Below, one piece after another: positions 10,679 through 22,600 of a stretch of 64,000 nt of DNA; positions within the stretch are counted from its first letter, which is position 1, and the number at the start of each line of letters is the position of its first letter. A model generated the notes under the pieces. The model worked only from the letters and a program-made list of their open reading frames with translations. It was not told the DNA's origin and did not search any database. The stretch covers positions 18,414,001 to 18,478,000 of the forward strand of contig CM114273.1 in the NCBI GenBank assembly GCA_050084515.1, in the 5' to 3' direction. Made by a program: the position numbers and the translations under genes. The stretch is from Blasia pusilla (taxonomy: Eukaryota > Marchantiophyta > Marchantiopsida > Blasiales).

Positions 10679-13600
10679 CTGCCGGCAACAGTCAATTTGA
10701 ATCATAAGTTGTAAAATAACGAAGAAGCAAAAGGCAAGCATGACACACTGAGTGTTTGAATCTTGTTTGGAATCTAACCAAGGTCTTGAAGTCAACTTCT
10801 AATTGGACTTTGGTTGTCATAAATTTCTGCGAACATGCTTCCATGGATTGTTCATTGAGTTTAGGTTGGATTTCTCATCCATGTTTAAATTTGTTAATAT
10901 CTAGTTTAGTCATGCCCTAAAAGTAGTTAGTCAAATACTAACTTAGTTGGATACTAATTTAGTTAGCTAGAGATAACTTAGTGTTCCTCTATCTTTTTAG
11001 GGTAACCTTGAATTAGGGCAATTCTCGAGTTAGGGCTAGCCACCATCTGTTATTTAGGGTATGGATCTGTTCAAGAAGATCCAAGGGCCAGAAGTGCTCA
11101 CCCTGATGTATATAATGTCTCTCTTTAGAGAGCAGAAGCCAATTCTACAGCATGCACAGTTTTGGTGAGGACTCCTGAGGCTCTTGGTCCTGCTGCAGAG
11201 TGATCAGAGAGTAGGAAGAGGAGATTGAGACTAATTGCTGTGCTTGCTAGAGCCTCACTGGAAGGCAGGTTGTTTTGTCTAGTATGCTGATGGAGATTGT
11301 TTGTGCTCAATGGTGAGCCATGTCTGATCTCTGAGCTGGTGACATGTGAGGACCTGTAGTGTGAGTGCAAGGTGTGGCTGAGTAGAATCCTTCTTAGTAT
11401 CTCTTAGATAGTAAGAAGAGTCACATCATGGTAGGGCTCTGATTTGGCAATAGAGATAGGGACTGATTTGCTGATTGTGTACAAGCTGAAATCATGGATG
11501 GTCTAGCTGATGCTAGCTCTGACTTTGTACAAGGAGATACTTCTGCTGGTCAATCATTTTCTCAGGTTATGGGCCCACCCCAAACCTTTCTCCTTAGTGA
11601 TTTCAGCAGTATAGAGAAATTGAATGGTGGGAACTATAGAGAATGGTCCAGAACCATGATGGACATTCTAATGCTGAAAGGGTTGTGGGTGTATGTTGAG
11701 ATGAAACCTCACAATCTAGAAGAGCTTGTGGTAAACTTCGCTTGGAGACAGCAAAATCAGTTGGCTGCTATCTTACTCAAACAGACCCTGAACTCCTCTA
11801 TGAGGGAATTGGTGGATGGTATAAGCAATGCTTGGGAGATCTGGTCCAAGCTGAAGAGTTTGAACAAGGAGTCAGCTTTGACTCTAGCTATGCAAAGATG
11901 GAAGACATTGAGCTCGACAAGGATGGCTGACACAGATAGAGTTGCAGCTCACATTGCCAAAATGGAGTCAACTTTTGCACAAGTGAAAGCAGTTGGACAG
12001 GAACTGATTCCTATATGGAAGGTAACCCTGTTGCTATCCTCCTTACCTCCTCGATTTGATACAATGGTTACAATCTTTGAAACCTGGGAGGCAGATTTGC
12101 TTACATGGGAATCTCAGACCAACAAGCTCCTGAGATATGATCAGAAGCGAGAGGTGATTGTGGAAGAAACAGTCATGCTCAACAGGGATAGGAAGTGGAA
12201 AGAGACCAGAACTTGTTACATTTGTGCAGAGAAGGGACATCTTGCTCGCAATTGTCCAAAGAAGTTGAAAAGGGAGAGAAAGTTAAAAGGAGTGGATCTG
12301 CAGTCAAGAATCAAGAGAAGTTGATGGAGAAGCAAAGTACCTCCTACAGGGAGAAGGATAAGGCAAAGGTTGCTGGAGTGATGACTACTGAATACACATC
12401 TGATGAAAGTTGCTGTTCTTTCATGATGGCCTCGTGTGAGAAAGATCTCAAGAGGAGCAGTGGATGGTGGGTGGACTCGTGCAACATCACATGTCTGTTA
12501 TCAAGAGGAGTTGTTCTCAGACCTAAAACCAGCAAGTAATCATCACGTGAGAAGTGCTTCTGGATTGTTAAGTCCTGTGGGAGGGGTTGGCTCAGTTTCT
12601 ATTTTCTTCAGTGCTGATGAAAGCAAATTGATGAAATGGCAGCTGCATGGAGTGTTATATGTTGCAGATTACATAAAAATCTCTTGTCAGTTAAGAATTT
12701 ATTGAGGCAGGAATTGATGTGCACTTCTGGAACTCAAACCAGACTTGCACACTTGAGAGAAACGGGAAAGTCTTGTGCCGAGGAGTGGTACAAGGAAATT
12801 TGTTCAAACTGCTGGAATGTGATCCAGAGGAGCAGGTAAATCTCACTGAGAATAGGAGCTTGCTGAATCTGTGGCATTGCAGATTGGGGCACCTATCGGA
12901 ACACAGCATTCGAGCTCTGCAAGGAATGTCATGTGGTGTGGAGATTGAGAAGTCACAGAAGCTTGAGTTCTGTGAGGCTTGTGTGCAAGGGAAAGCTCAC
13001 AAGTCACCCGCTCCCAGAAGGTCACTTAACAGGTCTGAAAGATTATTGGACCTGATTCACTCTGATGTGTGTGGACCAATGCCTGTAAAGTCACTAGGAG
13101 GAGCACGCTATTTTGTGTCATTTGTGGACGACAAGAGTAGAAAGAGCTTTGTGTACCTGATAAGCAGCAAGGCTCAAGTTCTAGAGAAATTTGTTATCTT
13201 TGTCAACATGACAGAGAGGCAAGTTGAACGAAGAGTGAAGAGACTTAGGTCTGATGGAGGAGGAGAATATGCAAGTAAAGACTTTCAAGCATATCTCTCA
13301 GCCAAGGGGATATTAAAAGATGTTACGGCACGTGACAGCCCCCACCAAAATGGAGTAGCTGAAAGGCTGAATAGAACCTTGCAAGAGAAAGCCTTGAGCA
13401 TGTTGCAACATGCCAAGCTTGGTCAAGAATTCTGGGGAGCAGCTATCATGACAGCGAATTATCTGAGGAACATCAGTCCCACAGCGGCCTTGAAGAATGT
13501 AACTCCAGAAGAATGCTGGTCTGGTAAGAAACCTGACATTTCTAGATTGAAAGTGTTTGGTTGTGTTGGCTATGCCCTCACCCCTGATACACAAAGGAGG

Positions 13601-16600
13601 AAACTAGATGCAAAGGCTGACAAGTACATATTTGTTGGGTATGAAGAAGGGCTGAAAGGATACATGTTGTATAATCCTAGAACCTGCAAGGCAATTCGAA
13701 GCAATGATGTGACTTTTGATGAGAAGAGTTTTTGGAAAGACTCTGAGCACAAAGAGTCAATGGTCACTAGAGTGATGCCAGTAATCACTTCTGTTGTCAC
13801 TCCTGTAAACATCCCTGTAGTGTCGAACTCACATCAAGATGCTGATAAGGAGGAAGTATCAAAGGATACACTTGCAGAATGTAGTGGAGGATTAGATACT
13901 TGCACCCAAGGTGTAAGAGAGGAAGATCATGTTGAAAAATGATCAGCCTATGAAGGTGTACCAAAGGAGAAGTGCAGCCAAGCAAGTTCTAGAGGTACAT
14001 GAATCCACAGAGGGAGTGATCAAGGAGATCTCAGAGCAAAGGAGATCTGGAAGAATTTCCAAACCTGTAGAAAGGTTGGGGATAAACGAAGCTCATTCTA
14101 TTGAAGAAGGAGTTGTAGAGCCCAACTCTTTGAGTGAGGCTATGAGCAGGAATGATTCGAAACAGTGGGAGCAGGCTGTGGCAGAAGAAAAGGTCTCATT
14201 AGAGAAAAATGAGACATGGGAGTTTGTAGATTTGCCACCTGGTAGAAAGACCATTGGTTGCAAATGGGTCTTCAGAATAAAAAGGGGACCAAAGAATGAG
14301 ATCTTGAAGTACAAGGCACGTCTGGTTGCAAAAGGCTTCAATCAGGAGGCTGGTTTAGACTATCAGGAGACCTTTGCTCCTGTTGCAAGGTATGGATCCA
14401 TTAGAGTTCTCTTGGCATTAGCAGCTCAACATAATTGGGAGGTGGAACAGATGGATGTGAAGACTGCATTCTTAAATGGAGAACTGAAAGAGGAGATCTA
14501 CATGGAGGTACCAGATGGTTATACTCATCCAGGCAAGGTGTGTCTCTTGAAGAAAGCCCTTTATGGCCTAAAGCAAGCACCTAGATGCTGGTATGAGAAG
14601 ATGGATGCTTACCTGATCAGGAAAGGATTCCAACGTAGCAATGCAGATCAAGGAGTGTACTCCTTAGACTCCACTATGTACATAGCATTGTATGTTGATG
14701 ATCTTCTGATGCTAGGAGGGAGCTTAGACACTGTAAAGAGAGTGAAGAAAGACCTCTGTCGCAACTTTGAGATGGTTGATCTGGGTCCAGCAAAGTGGCT
14801 ATTGGGGATTCAGATTGAGAGAAATCGGGAAGAGAGCTGGATACGATTGAGTCAAGAAAAGTATATAGAGAGTATCTTGATCAGGTACAACATGCAAGAT
14901 TGTAAGCCTGTATCAACACCCCTAGATCCTGGCTGCAAACTCAGCAAAGATATGGGAACTTCATCTGAAAAGGTTGACAATTTGCAAGCACTATATCAAA
15001 GTGCTGTAGGGTCATTGATGTTTGCTATGGTCTGTACCAGAGCAGACTTAGCATACCCAGTTGGTGTCTTAGCCAGGTACACCAGCAAACCTACAATAGA
15101 ACATTGGAAATGTCTGAAGAGAGTACTCAGATATTTGCGTGGCACAACAAGAACATACTTGGAATACAGGCATCAAGAAAATGGACCAATCTTGGAAGGG
15201 TTTTCAGATGCAAGTTGGGGAGATGATACTGATGAAAGAAGATCAACAAGTGGATATGTCTTCTTGTTAAGTGGAGGGGTGATCAGCTGGTGCAGTAAGA
15301 AACAAAGAACTGTTGCACTCTCTACAACTGAGGCAGAGTACATGGCGCTTTCTCTTGCTGCTCAGGAGGTGATCTGGTTAAGGAGCTTATTGAATGATCT
15401 TGGATATGAACAGATGACTCCTACATCCCTACAGGTTGACAACAAAGGAAGTATTGCATTAAGCAAAAATCCTGTTCATCATCCTAGAACAAAACACATA
15501 GACATCAAACATCACTTTGTAAGAGAAATGATAGGAAGAGAAATCTCCTTGGTTTACTGTCCAACAGAGAATATGGCAGCTGATGTCCTGACCAAACCTC
15601 TGTCACAGGACAAACATAGAAAGTGTATATCTATGATGGGCATTACTCTAAACTCTCATTAAGAGGGAGTGTTGAAATTTGTTAATATCTAGTTTAGTCA
15701 TGCCCTAAAAGTAGTTAGTCAAATACTAACTTAGTTGGATACTAATTTAGTTAGCTAGAGATAACTTAGTGTTCCTCTATCTTTTTAGGGTAACCTTGAA
15801 TTAGGGCAATTCTCGAGTTAGGGCTAGCCACCATCTGTTATTTAGGGTATGGATCTGTTCAAGAAGATCCAAGGGCCAGAAGTGCTCACCCTGATGTATA
15901 TAATGTCTCTCTTTAGAGAGCAGAAGCCAATTCTACAGCATGCACAGTTTTGGTGAGGACTCCTGAGGCTCTTGGTCCTGCTGCAGAGTGATCAGAGAGT
16001 AGGAAGAGGAGATTGAGACTAATTGCTGTGCTTGCTAGAGCCTCACTGGAAGGCAGGTTGTTTTGTCTAGTATGCTGATGGAGATTGTTTGTGCTCAATG
16101 GTGAGCCATGTCTGATCTCTGAGCTGGTGACATGTGAGGACCTGTAGTGTGAGTGCAAGGTGTGGCTGAGTAGAATCCTTCTTAGTATCTCTTAGATAGT
16201 AAGAAGAGTCACATCATGGTAGGGCTCTGATTTGGCAATAGAGATAGGGACTGATTTGCTGATTGTGTACAAGCTGAAATCATGGATGGTCTAGCTGATG
16301 CTAGCTCTGACTTTGTACAAGGAGATACTTCTGCTGGTCAATCATTTTCTCAATCCAGGTGTCACTTAAATCTGTTAATTCATCTCTGTTGAACCCTACG
16401 GCCATGAGAATACGACAGGCACTACATCATGAGTTCAGTCTGAAGCTTTCTCTGAGATTACTTACAATATTCAGGTGTTGTTCAATTTCTTTACTTAAAA
16501 CTAGTAGAACATTTGATACATATTTGCCAGTCAACTTAGCATATTTCACCACTTCTCTCTTCAAGACGAGTTAAAAGAATTAGTTCTGTATGTATTTCAT

Positions 16601-19600
16601 TTCCTTCCCTTTCTTATGCAGGTGCACACATTTTTCTCTTCTAGGTTGTGATTGTACTATGTATGTGGTTCAAGACATTGGAAGTCTCCGATGGTAGCTA
16701 ATTCCTTTCCATGCTTTTGGAAATTACCTCTGAAAGGAATAGAGTCCTGACTTCAACACATATTCTGTATCTCAAGCCAGTCAGTAACCTTGCCAATGAT
16801 ATTCCAAGATATCACGGTTCCTGATTCACGATTGAGATACAGGTTTGGAATGCACACTAGTTGTGACCTCAAGAGCTTACCTCATTCTTGAAGCGACCAC
16901 CTTCTGCTTCAAGCAACACAGCCTGCCCTACGGCCCTCTCCCACGAGTATACCAGCAGAGGTGAGTACTCATTCACATGCCGTGGAAGCCGGACGCGGAC
17001 TGCATGGCATTGTAGTGGTATACTCCTGTTTCTTATACTCTGGGCAGTCATACCTGCCACCTCAAGAATACTCGCTACAGGCCTTGCAACAACTCCAACA
17101 GCACCCAGAGCAGCACCTTGGTATTCCCGACAGCCATTGAGAACATTAGGGATGATGCACGATTCTCCAAATAGCTCATCTTTCAAGCTGGGGAATGTTA
17201 GATGAATACATTTTAGATAAAGGTGTCAGGCTTAAACAAAATGTCTGTTAAAGGAAATATCTAATGCTGCTAGTGGTCCTTCATCTAACTAGCCACTTGG
17301 GTAAAGTAGCGATGTATCTTTTAGATGAGGTTTCAGGCTTAAATATCTGGAACCATTTCACCCTCTACTTGTAGTGGTTCCCCGTCTAGCCACTTGGCTA
17401 AAAGAGGCGCTGTAAAACCAGTAGGCTATCTTGTCTCTAACCACCATCCAGACTAGTACATAGTCTGGGTATTGGATGCGTATAGTCTATGAAGTTCTCC
17501 ATAAAGGTCATACGCAGCTCTGCTATTGTATCATTGCCATCATGTTATACATTTCTCATATATTTACAACAAGGAATGCATAGACACGATTGAGTAGCAA
17601 TTAATACCAACATGCTAGCCAGAATATCTCTATAAAGTTGCAGTTGAGATGGGTCTGTGGGAATATAATCACCTGAGAGCATTCCTGGAAGTCCATGCCT
17701 TTCTGCTCCCCTAATTGGAGCTTGGAGCAAACCTGTAAGACCCTGTCACAGGAAGAACATTGATACTCATGACTGCAACAACATTATATCTTGATCAAGC
17801 TTGCCCTTATTAATACTGAACTTTTCCAGTCATCAGTGCTCTGGATAAAATGATCTTCATATTTCACAAACTATAATGTCATCTAGAATAGCAACAAATT
17901 AGAGCAAAAACAGCTGATACGAAAAGAAACAATCCTCATATCACTTGTGGGTCGCATACAGCCATTTTTTCTGAACCTACTTGTCAAAACCTACCAGAAA
18001 AATAAGGTGCAAGCAAAGCCAGCCAAGTCGCATGCTAAATATCAAGGCCCCTTACCTCTAAGAACTCATTCACTACACTAGTTTCTTGCGAGCCTTCGTA
18101 TTGTAGCCTTTTCTCCAGGGCCAGATCATACTCCTGGTCCATGGCAAACACCGTCACTCCCTGCTCGCAAGTTTCACACAAATTAGTAGTGAGCTACAAG
18201 TACCATTCACAATCTGCTGAACATACAAAATTCCTCTGATAGTGATGGCACATCTTACGGACATCTCTGCAAAGTAAAGCACGACAAGTTCATCTTGTTT
18301 AGATTACCAGAGCTGAGGAGTGTCTACTTTATTCTCAACATCCAAGAATACGCATGACTGCATTTGTATTATACTACCTATGCTTTTGGCAATAATGTTC
18401 AACCTGTTGAAATTTGTTAATATCTAGTTTAGTCATGCTCTAAACATAGTTAGTCAGATACTAACTTAGTTGGATACTAATTTAGTTAGCTAGAGATAAC
18501 TTAGTGTTCCTCTATCTTTTAGGGTAACCTTGAATTAGGGCAATTCTCGAGTTAGGGCTAGCCACCATCTGTTATTTAGGGTATGGATCTGTTCAAGAAG
18601 ATCCAAGGGCCAGAAGTGCTCACCCTGATGTATATAATGTCTCTCTTTAGAGAGCAGAAGCCAATTCTACAGCATGCACAGTTTTGGTGAGGACTCCTGA
18701 GGCTCTTGGTCCTGCTGCAGAGTGATCAGAGAGTAGGAAGAGGAGATTGAGACTAATTGCTGTGCTTGCTAGAGCCTCACTGGAAGGCAGGTTGTTTTGT
18801 CTAGTATGCTGATGGAGATTGTTTGTGCTCAATGGTGAGCCATGTCTGATCTCTGAGCTGGTGACATGTGAGGATCTGTAGTGTGAGTGCAAGGTGTGAC
18901 TGTGTAGAATCCTTCTTAGGATCTCTTAAATAATAAGAAGAGTCACATCATGGTAGGGCTCTAATTTGGCAATAGAGATAGAAACTGATTTGCTGATTGT
19001 GTACAAGCTGAAATCATGGATGGTCTAGCTGATGCTAGCTCTGACTTTGTACAAGGAGATACTTCTGCTGGTCAATCATTTTCTCAGTTTTGTTGTGGGG
19101 GCAGGGGTTGTTGTGTGGTGGTGCAACTTTTCAGTTAAATTCTTCACTTTAAGAAGCTATTTTACAGTCTTAGATATTAGGGCTAGACAGTTACAGGGCT
19201 ATCAGATAAAGAATCATCGGAGCTGTTCTGAAATGTGTGCGGAGGGGGAGTCCTAGCTTGCCACCTAGTTTCTAGCTGGAGGGAGTTAGTTTCCAACAGA
19301 GTGAGTAGCTTCTAGGACTATTAGTAAATTTTCCAGGATGCATTGCTAACCTTCCTTGCTGCCCTGCTCATCCGGGTAGCTGCATTGCTGAAAGCAAACA
19401 CTGTGTTGGTAAAAAGACTTCGGGTTCCTTGTGCCACTCCTCTTACGAGCTGACTTGGGCTCTGCACACAAAAGAGTAGTCCACATAGTTACTTTGTTGG
19501 AATTCCCTGTGGAACTATATGCCTGCTAATCCGTTGCCATTGAACACAAGTGAATCAAGACTGCTCTAAATTGTGGGAACTCCATCTCTATACATGAAGA

Positions 19601-22600
19601 AAAAGTAATGCTAGACATCCAGAAATACATGCGCATGATGGAAGAGAAATAGGAAGTGATAGTGTTGGAGTTGCAACAGCTTGAATAAATTTCCAAAAAT
19701 CTTGGACCATGGTTTTTGGTGTAAGATTTGGTACAAATACAATGGGCAACTGGAGGAGGTATGATCATGGCATTAAAGTAGGTGAATCATCAATTTCAGT
19801 TCAGTTAGAACTAAGCTCTTCATCCTGAGTCTGGATAACATCTCTCAATATTTGGCAAGTACCCATGCATGCACACAATCTTCAGAGTTTCATTGTGATT
19901 GAAAGGAAACAAGACGTGCCTGTACAAAACTTGTTGCAGGTGCAGAAACAAACTCCCACATGCCTGAAGCCAAACTCCTGACAAAGCCCACAGGATTTCC
20001 AAATACATCTGCTGATCCAAGGACCTGTCCAATAACAGCTGTCCGTGTCAACCTCATGCATTGGTTCATTATTCAAATACTGAGGACAAGCTGAACATCT
20101 AGCTTCAAGGATGGAAATTTTGAGTTTATGGAAGGGCTGACTGACACTTAACATAGATTGTTGAGGCCTTTTAAAACTCAAGATTTGTTGAGGCCTTTTA
20201 AAACTCAGAAAGCATCATTATCAGTTGGGTTAGCTCCTAGGTGGAAGGGCTACATTATCAGTTGTAGTTTTACATGTTCACATATACTCACGAAATTACT
20301 ACAAACGAACTCCATTAGTCGATGAGGCCATCAGTTCCAAAATAGATTACGAGCTGAGACCAGAAAAAATAGACCTTGTAGACTTCTTGCAGGAGTTGGC
20401 GAGTGTAATGTCTAGTGATCATGCCCCAAATGACATCCCAACTGGCTAAAGGATGTGCAAGTTTCAACTGCCGCAGATGCACTGGTGCACCCTCCACGTC
20501 AGCTAGGGCCCTAACCTGTCGCTGTGTAAAGTCAAAAGACAGTGTTAAAATGTCAATCTTTTTGAGTAAAACCTAAAGAAAGAAAGGGTTGCAACGACTT
20601 GATACAATGGCTGATCATACATTTACCTTCTGCGGTCTACTTAGTACAGACTCTTAAAATGAACATTGGAAATTCACATTCAACTCAAGCAACAACAAGA
20701 AGAAAGCTATTACAAGACTTCACTAAATTCTCTCTCAACAACAGACAGCTGGAACCACCGGTAATGCCCTTGGTATTTTATTTTATTATGTTCTAATAAC
20801 GTTTGCCTACTGACTCTCTCTCAAAGGACCTCTTAAGCTCTTGCTCGTGCTTTGCTGGTTCTTTCTTCAAATTGCTGTTGGTTTTGCAAAACTAAGTCCC
20901 ATTGCCCTTTGGGGTCCCCGTGGACAGTAAATCTATTTTTTCATTCATTCACTCAACCTTCTCTCCTGTGCTATTGTTCTTATTGTATAGATTATGTCTG
21001 TTATTTCAAAACAGTTCGTAACTAGCTTTACTCTGTCTCATTAAGTTTCTAATGGTTGGGAATTACTATCAACCACTTGGAATGGAATTTAAGGCAATCA
21101 GGACCCCTAAAGAATCCATTGGATGGTTCTTCTATGGGCATACACAATGAGATGTAATTTGTGACCAGAAAAATGTCTTTTGAATGAAGTGAAACAAAGA
21201 AAAAACTGCTACCTGCACCCAGCCTATGGGTGGCTCAGAGTAACAAACATTCAAACACTCCATATTTTACCTGTAGCAAGGCCCCTGTCATCCACAATAC
21301 AGATCTGGTTGCTGCTCCCCGGGCCTCCTCAGCTAACCATGGTGCACTTGAGAAGCTGGTAGAAACCATGAACCAGTTATTAGTTCCAAAGAATTTTCCT
21401 GTTGTAAAACATAGTAACTTGGAGTTTACTATAGTGAAAAGTAACTGATAGAATTACTATAGTAACTTAGTGATTTACCACGGTAAATAGTTATTTCTTG
21501 TTACTATAGATTTACCTTAGTAATTCTGAGAATTACTGTGGGCGGCAGGCCCTAACCCTAAAACCCTAAAGCCTAGAAACTCATTCTCTTGCTTGTATAT
21601 AACCCTCTGAGGGTGCCCTGCGAAATTACATTCTCTTACACCCTTTCGTACACAATTCTCTGAGCTGAGGAGCTGATTGAGCAGCACTGAGTGTGCATTG
21701 CTTACCTGAGTGGATTGTGCCTCTGACCTCAGTAGTTCAGTGTGCTAAGCACTGAGTGTGCTGCTCCTTACAGACTGAGAGCCTAAGGGGTTCAGTGAGT
21801 CTTGTGATGCAAGATGTCTAGTAGTACTAACCTGAGTGGTTGCTATTGCACTAAGTGTGCTTGAGAATGCTAGGTAGTCTGGTGATACAGGTTGTCTAGT
21901 GCTTTCCTCTACAATCTAACCTGAGTGGTTGCTATTGCACTAAGTGTGCTTATAATAGCTAGGTTGTAGAGAAACTCTGATATTCTAAAATTTCCTCCTT
22001 TCAAAATCAAATGGGTTGTATTAGACATGATGCCTTGCTCCACTCTGAAGATTATAGCCTTAAGCCTATCTGGGCTTAAGGCTATAATCTGAAAATGTAC
22101 CCCTTTGACAACTTGAAATCCTTTCTCTTTCCAACACAACCTTGAACACCATCAAAACATGAGACGTAACATTTTCCCTCTCTCAACTTCCATACATTTC
22201 AAGCATTTTACCTTACACTTAGCGCAATGGGTGCAACATGAAGGATCTCGATGTAGGCTGTTCGTCTTCCCTTGGCAAGAGAGTACAGCTGCTGTGACTT
22301 CAGTTCAATACGCTCTACAGCTACTGCAGCCGCCCAGCAACGGTACTCTTCTAGACGCTTCACTTGCTTAATGAAGCGTACAATGTTGGTATTTGGAACC
22401 TGTACCATGTCATACTTCCAAGGAGTAGTAGTAAAAGGCTGCAGCGTAGGACCATAACACTGGCTTCCTTTCAGCACTGACCATGATTGTGCACTGAAAG
22501 CTGCTGAAACATTGGTATCTCTGGTGAAAGCACTCCATGTTATACTCTCCATAAGATGCAGTAAGCAAGACACCACCCTTTCTTCTAGTTCGAGCCGAAG

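Larger units (their letters stand above)
10877..16357 (+). mobile_element. Ty1/copia LTR retrotransposon, complete but frame-broken
   Basis: The element is 10882-16352, flanked by the 5-bp target duplication ATCCA (10877-10881 and 16353-16357). Both LTRs are 683 bp, begin TG, end CA and differ at one base that I can find (third position after TGT), so the insertion is recent. Gene order is gag, protease, integrase, reverse transcriptase, RNase H, which defines the copia superfamily. The frame is broken four times between 12300 and 13945. The element lies antisense in an intron of the VPS13-like gene. Confidence 0.95.

Noticed and set aside
11125-11370. An 81-codon minus-strand ORF giving the same protein at 11125, 15913 and 18647
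   Set aside because: It lies wholly inside the three copies of one LTR, which are almost identical, so the shared protein only reflects repeat identity. It has no recognisable domain.
20159-20208. Tandem TTGTTGAGGCCTTTTAAAAC repeat, two copies
   Set aside because: A simple recent slippage duplication in an intron; likewise the doubled TTACTCCAAGATGTACA near 33235. Neither needs a special explanation.
21540-21575. Interstitial telomere repeat (CCCTAACCCTAAAACCCTA)
   Set aside because: It is part of the LTR family, present at the same place in all three copies, so it is a promoter telobox and not a telomere relic.
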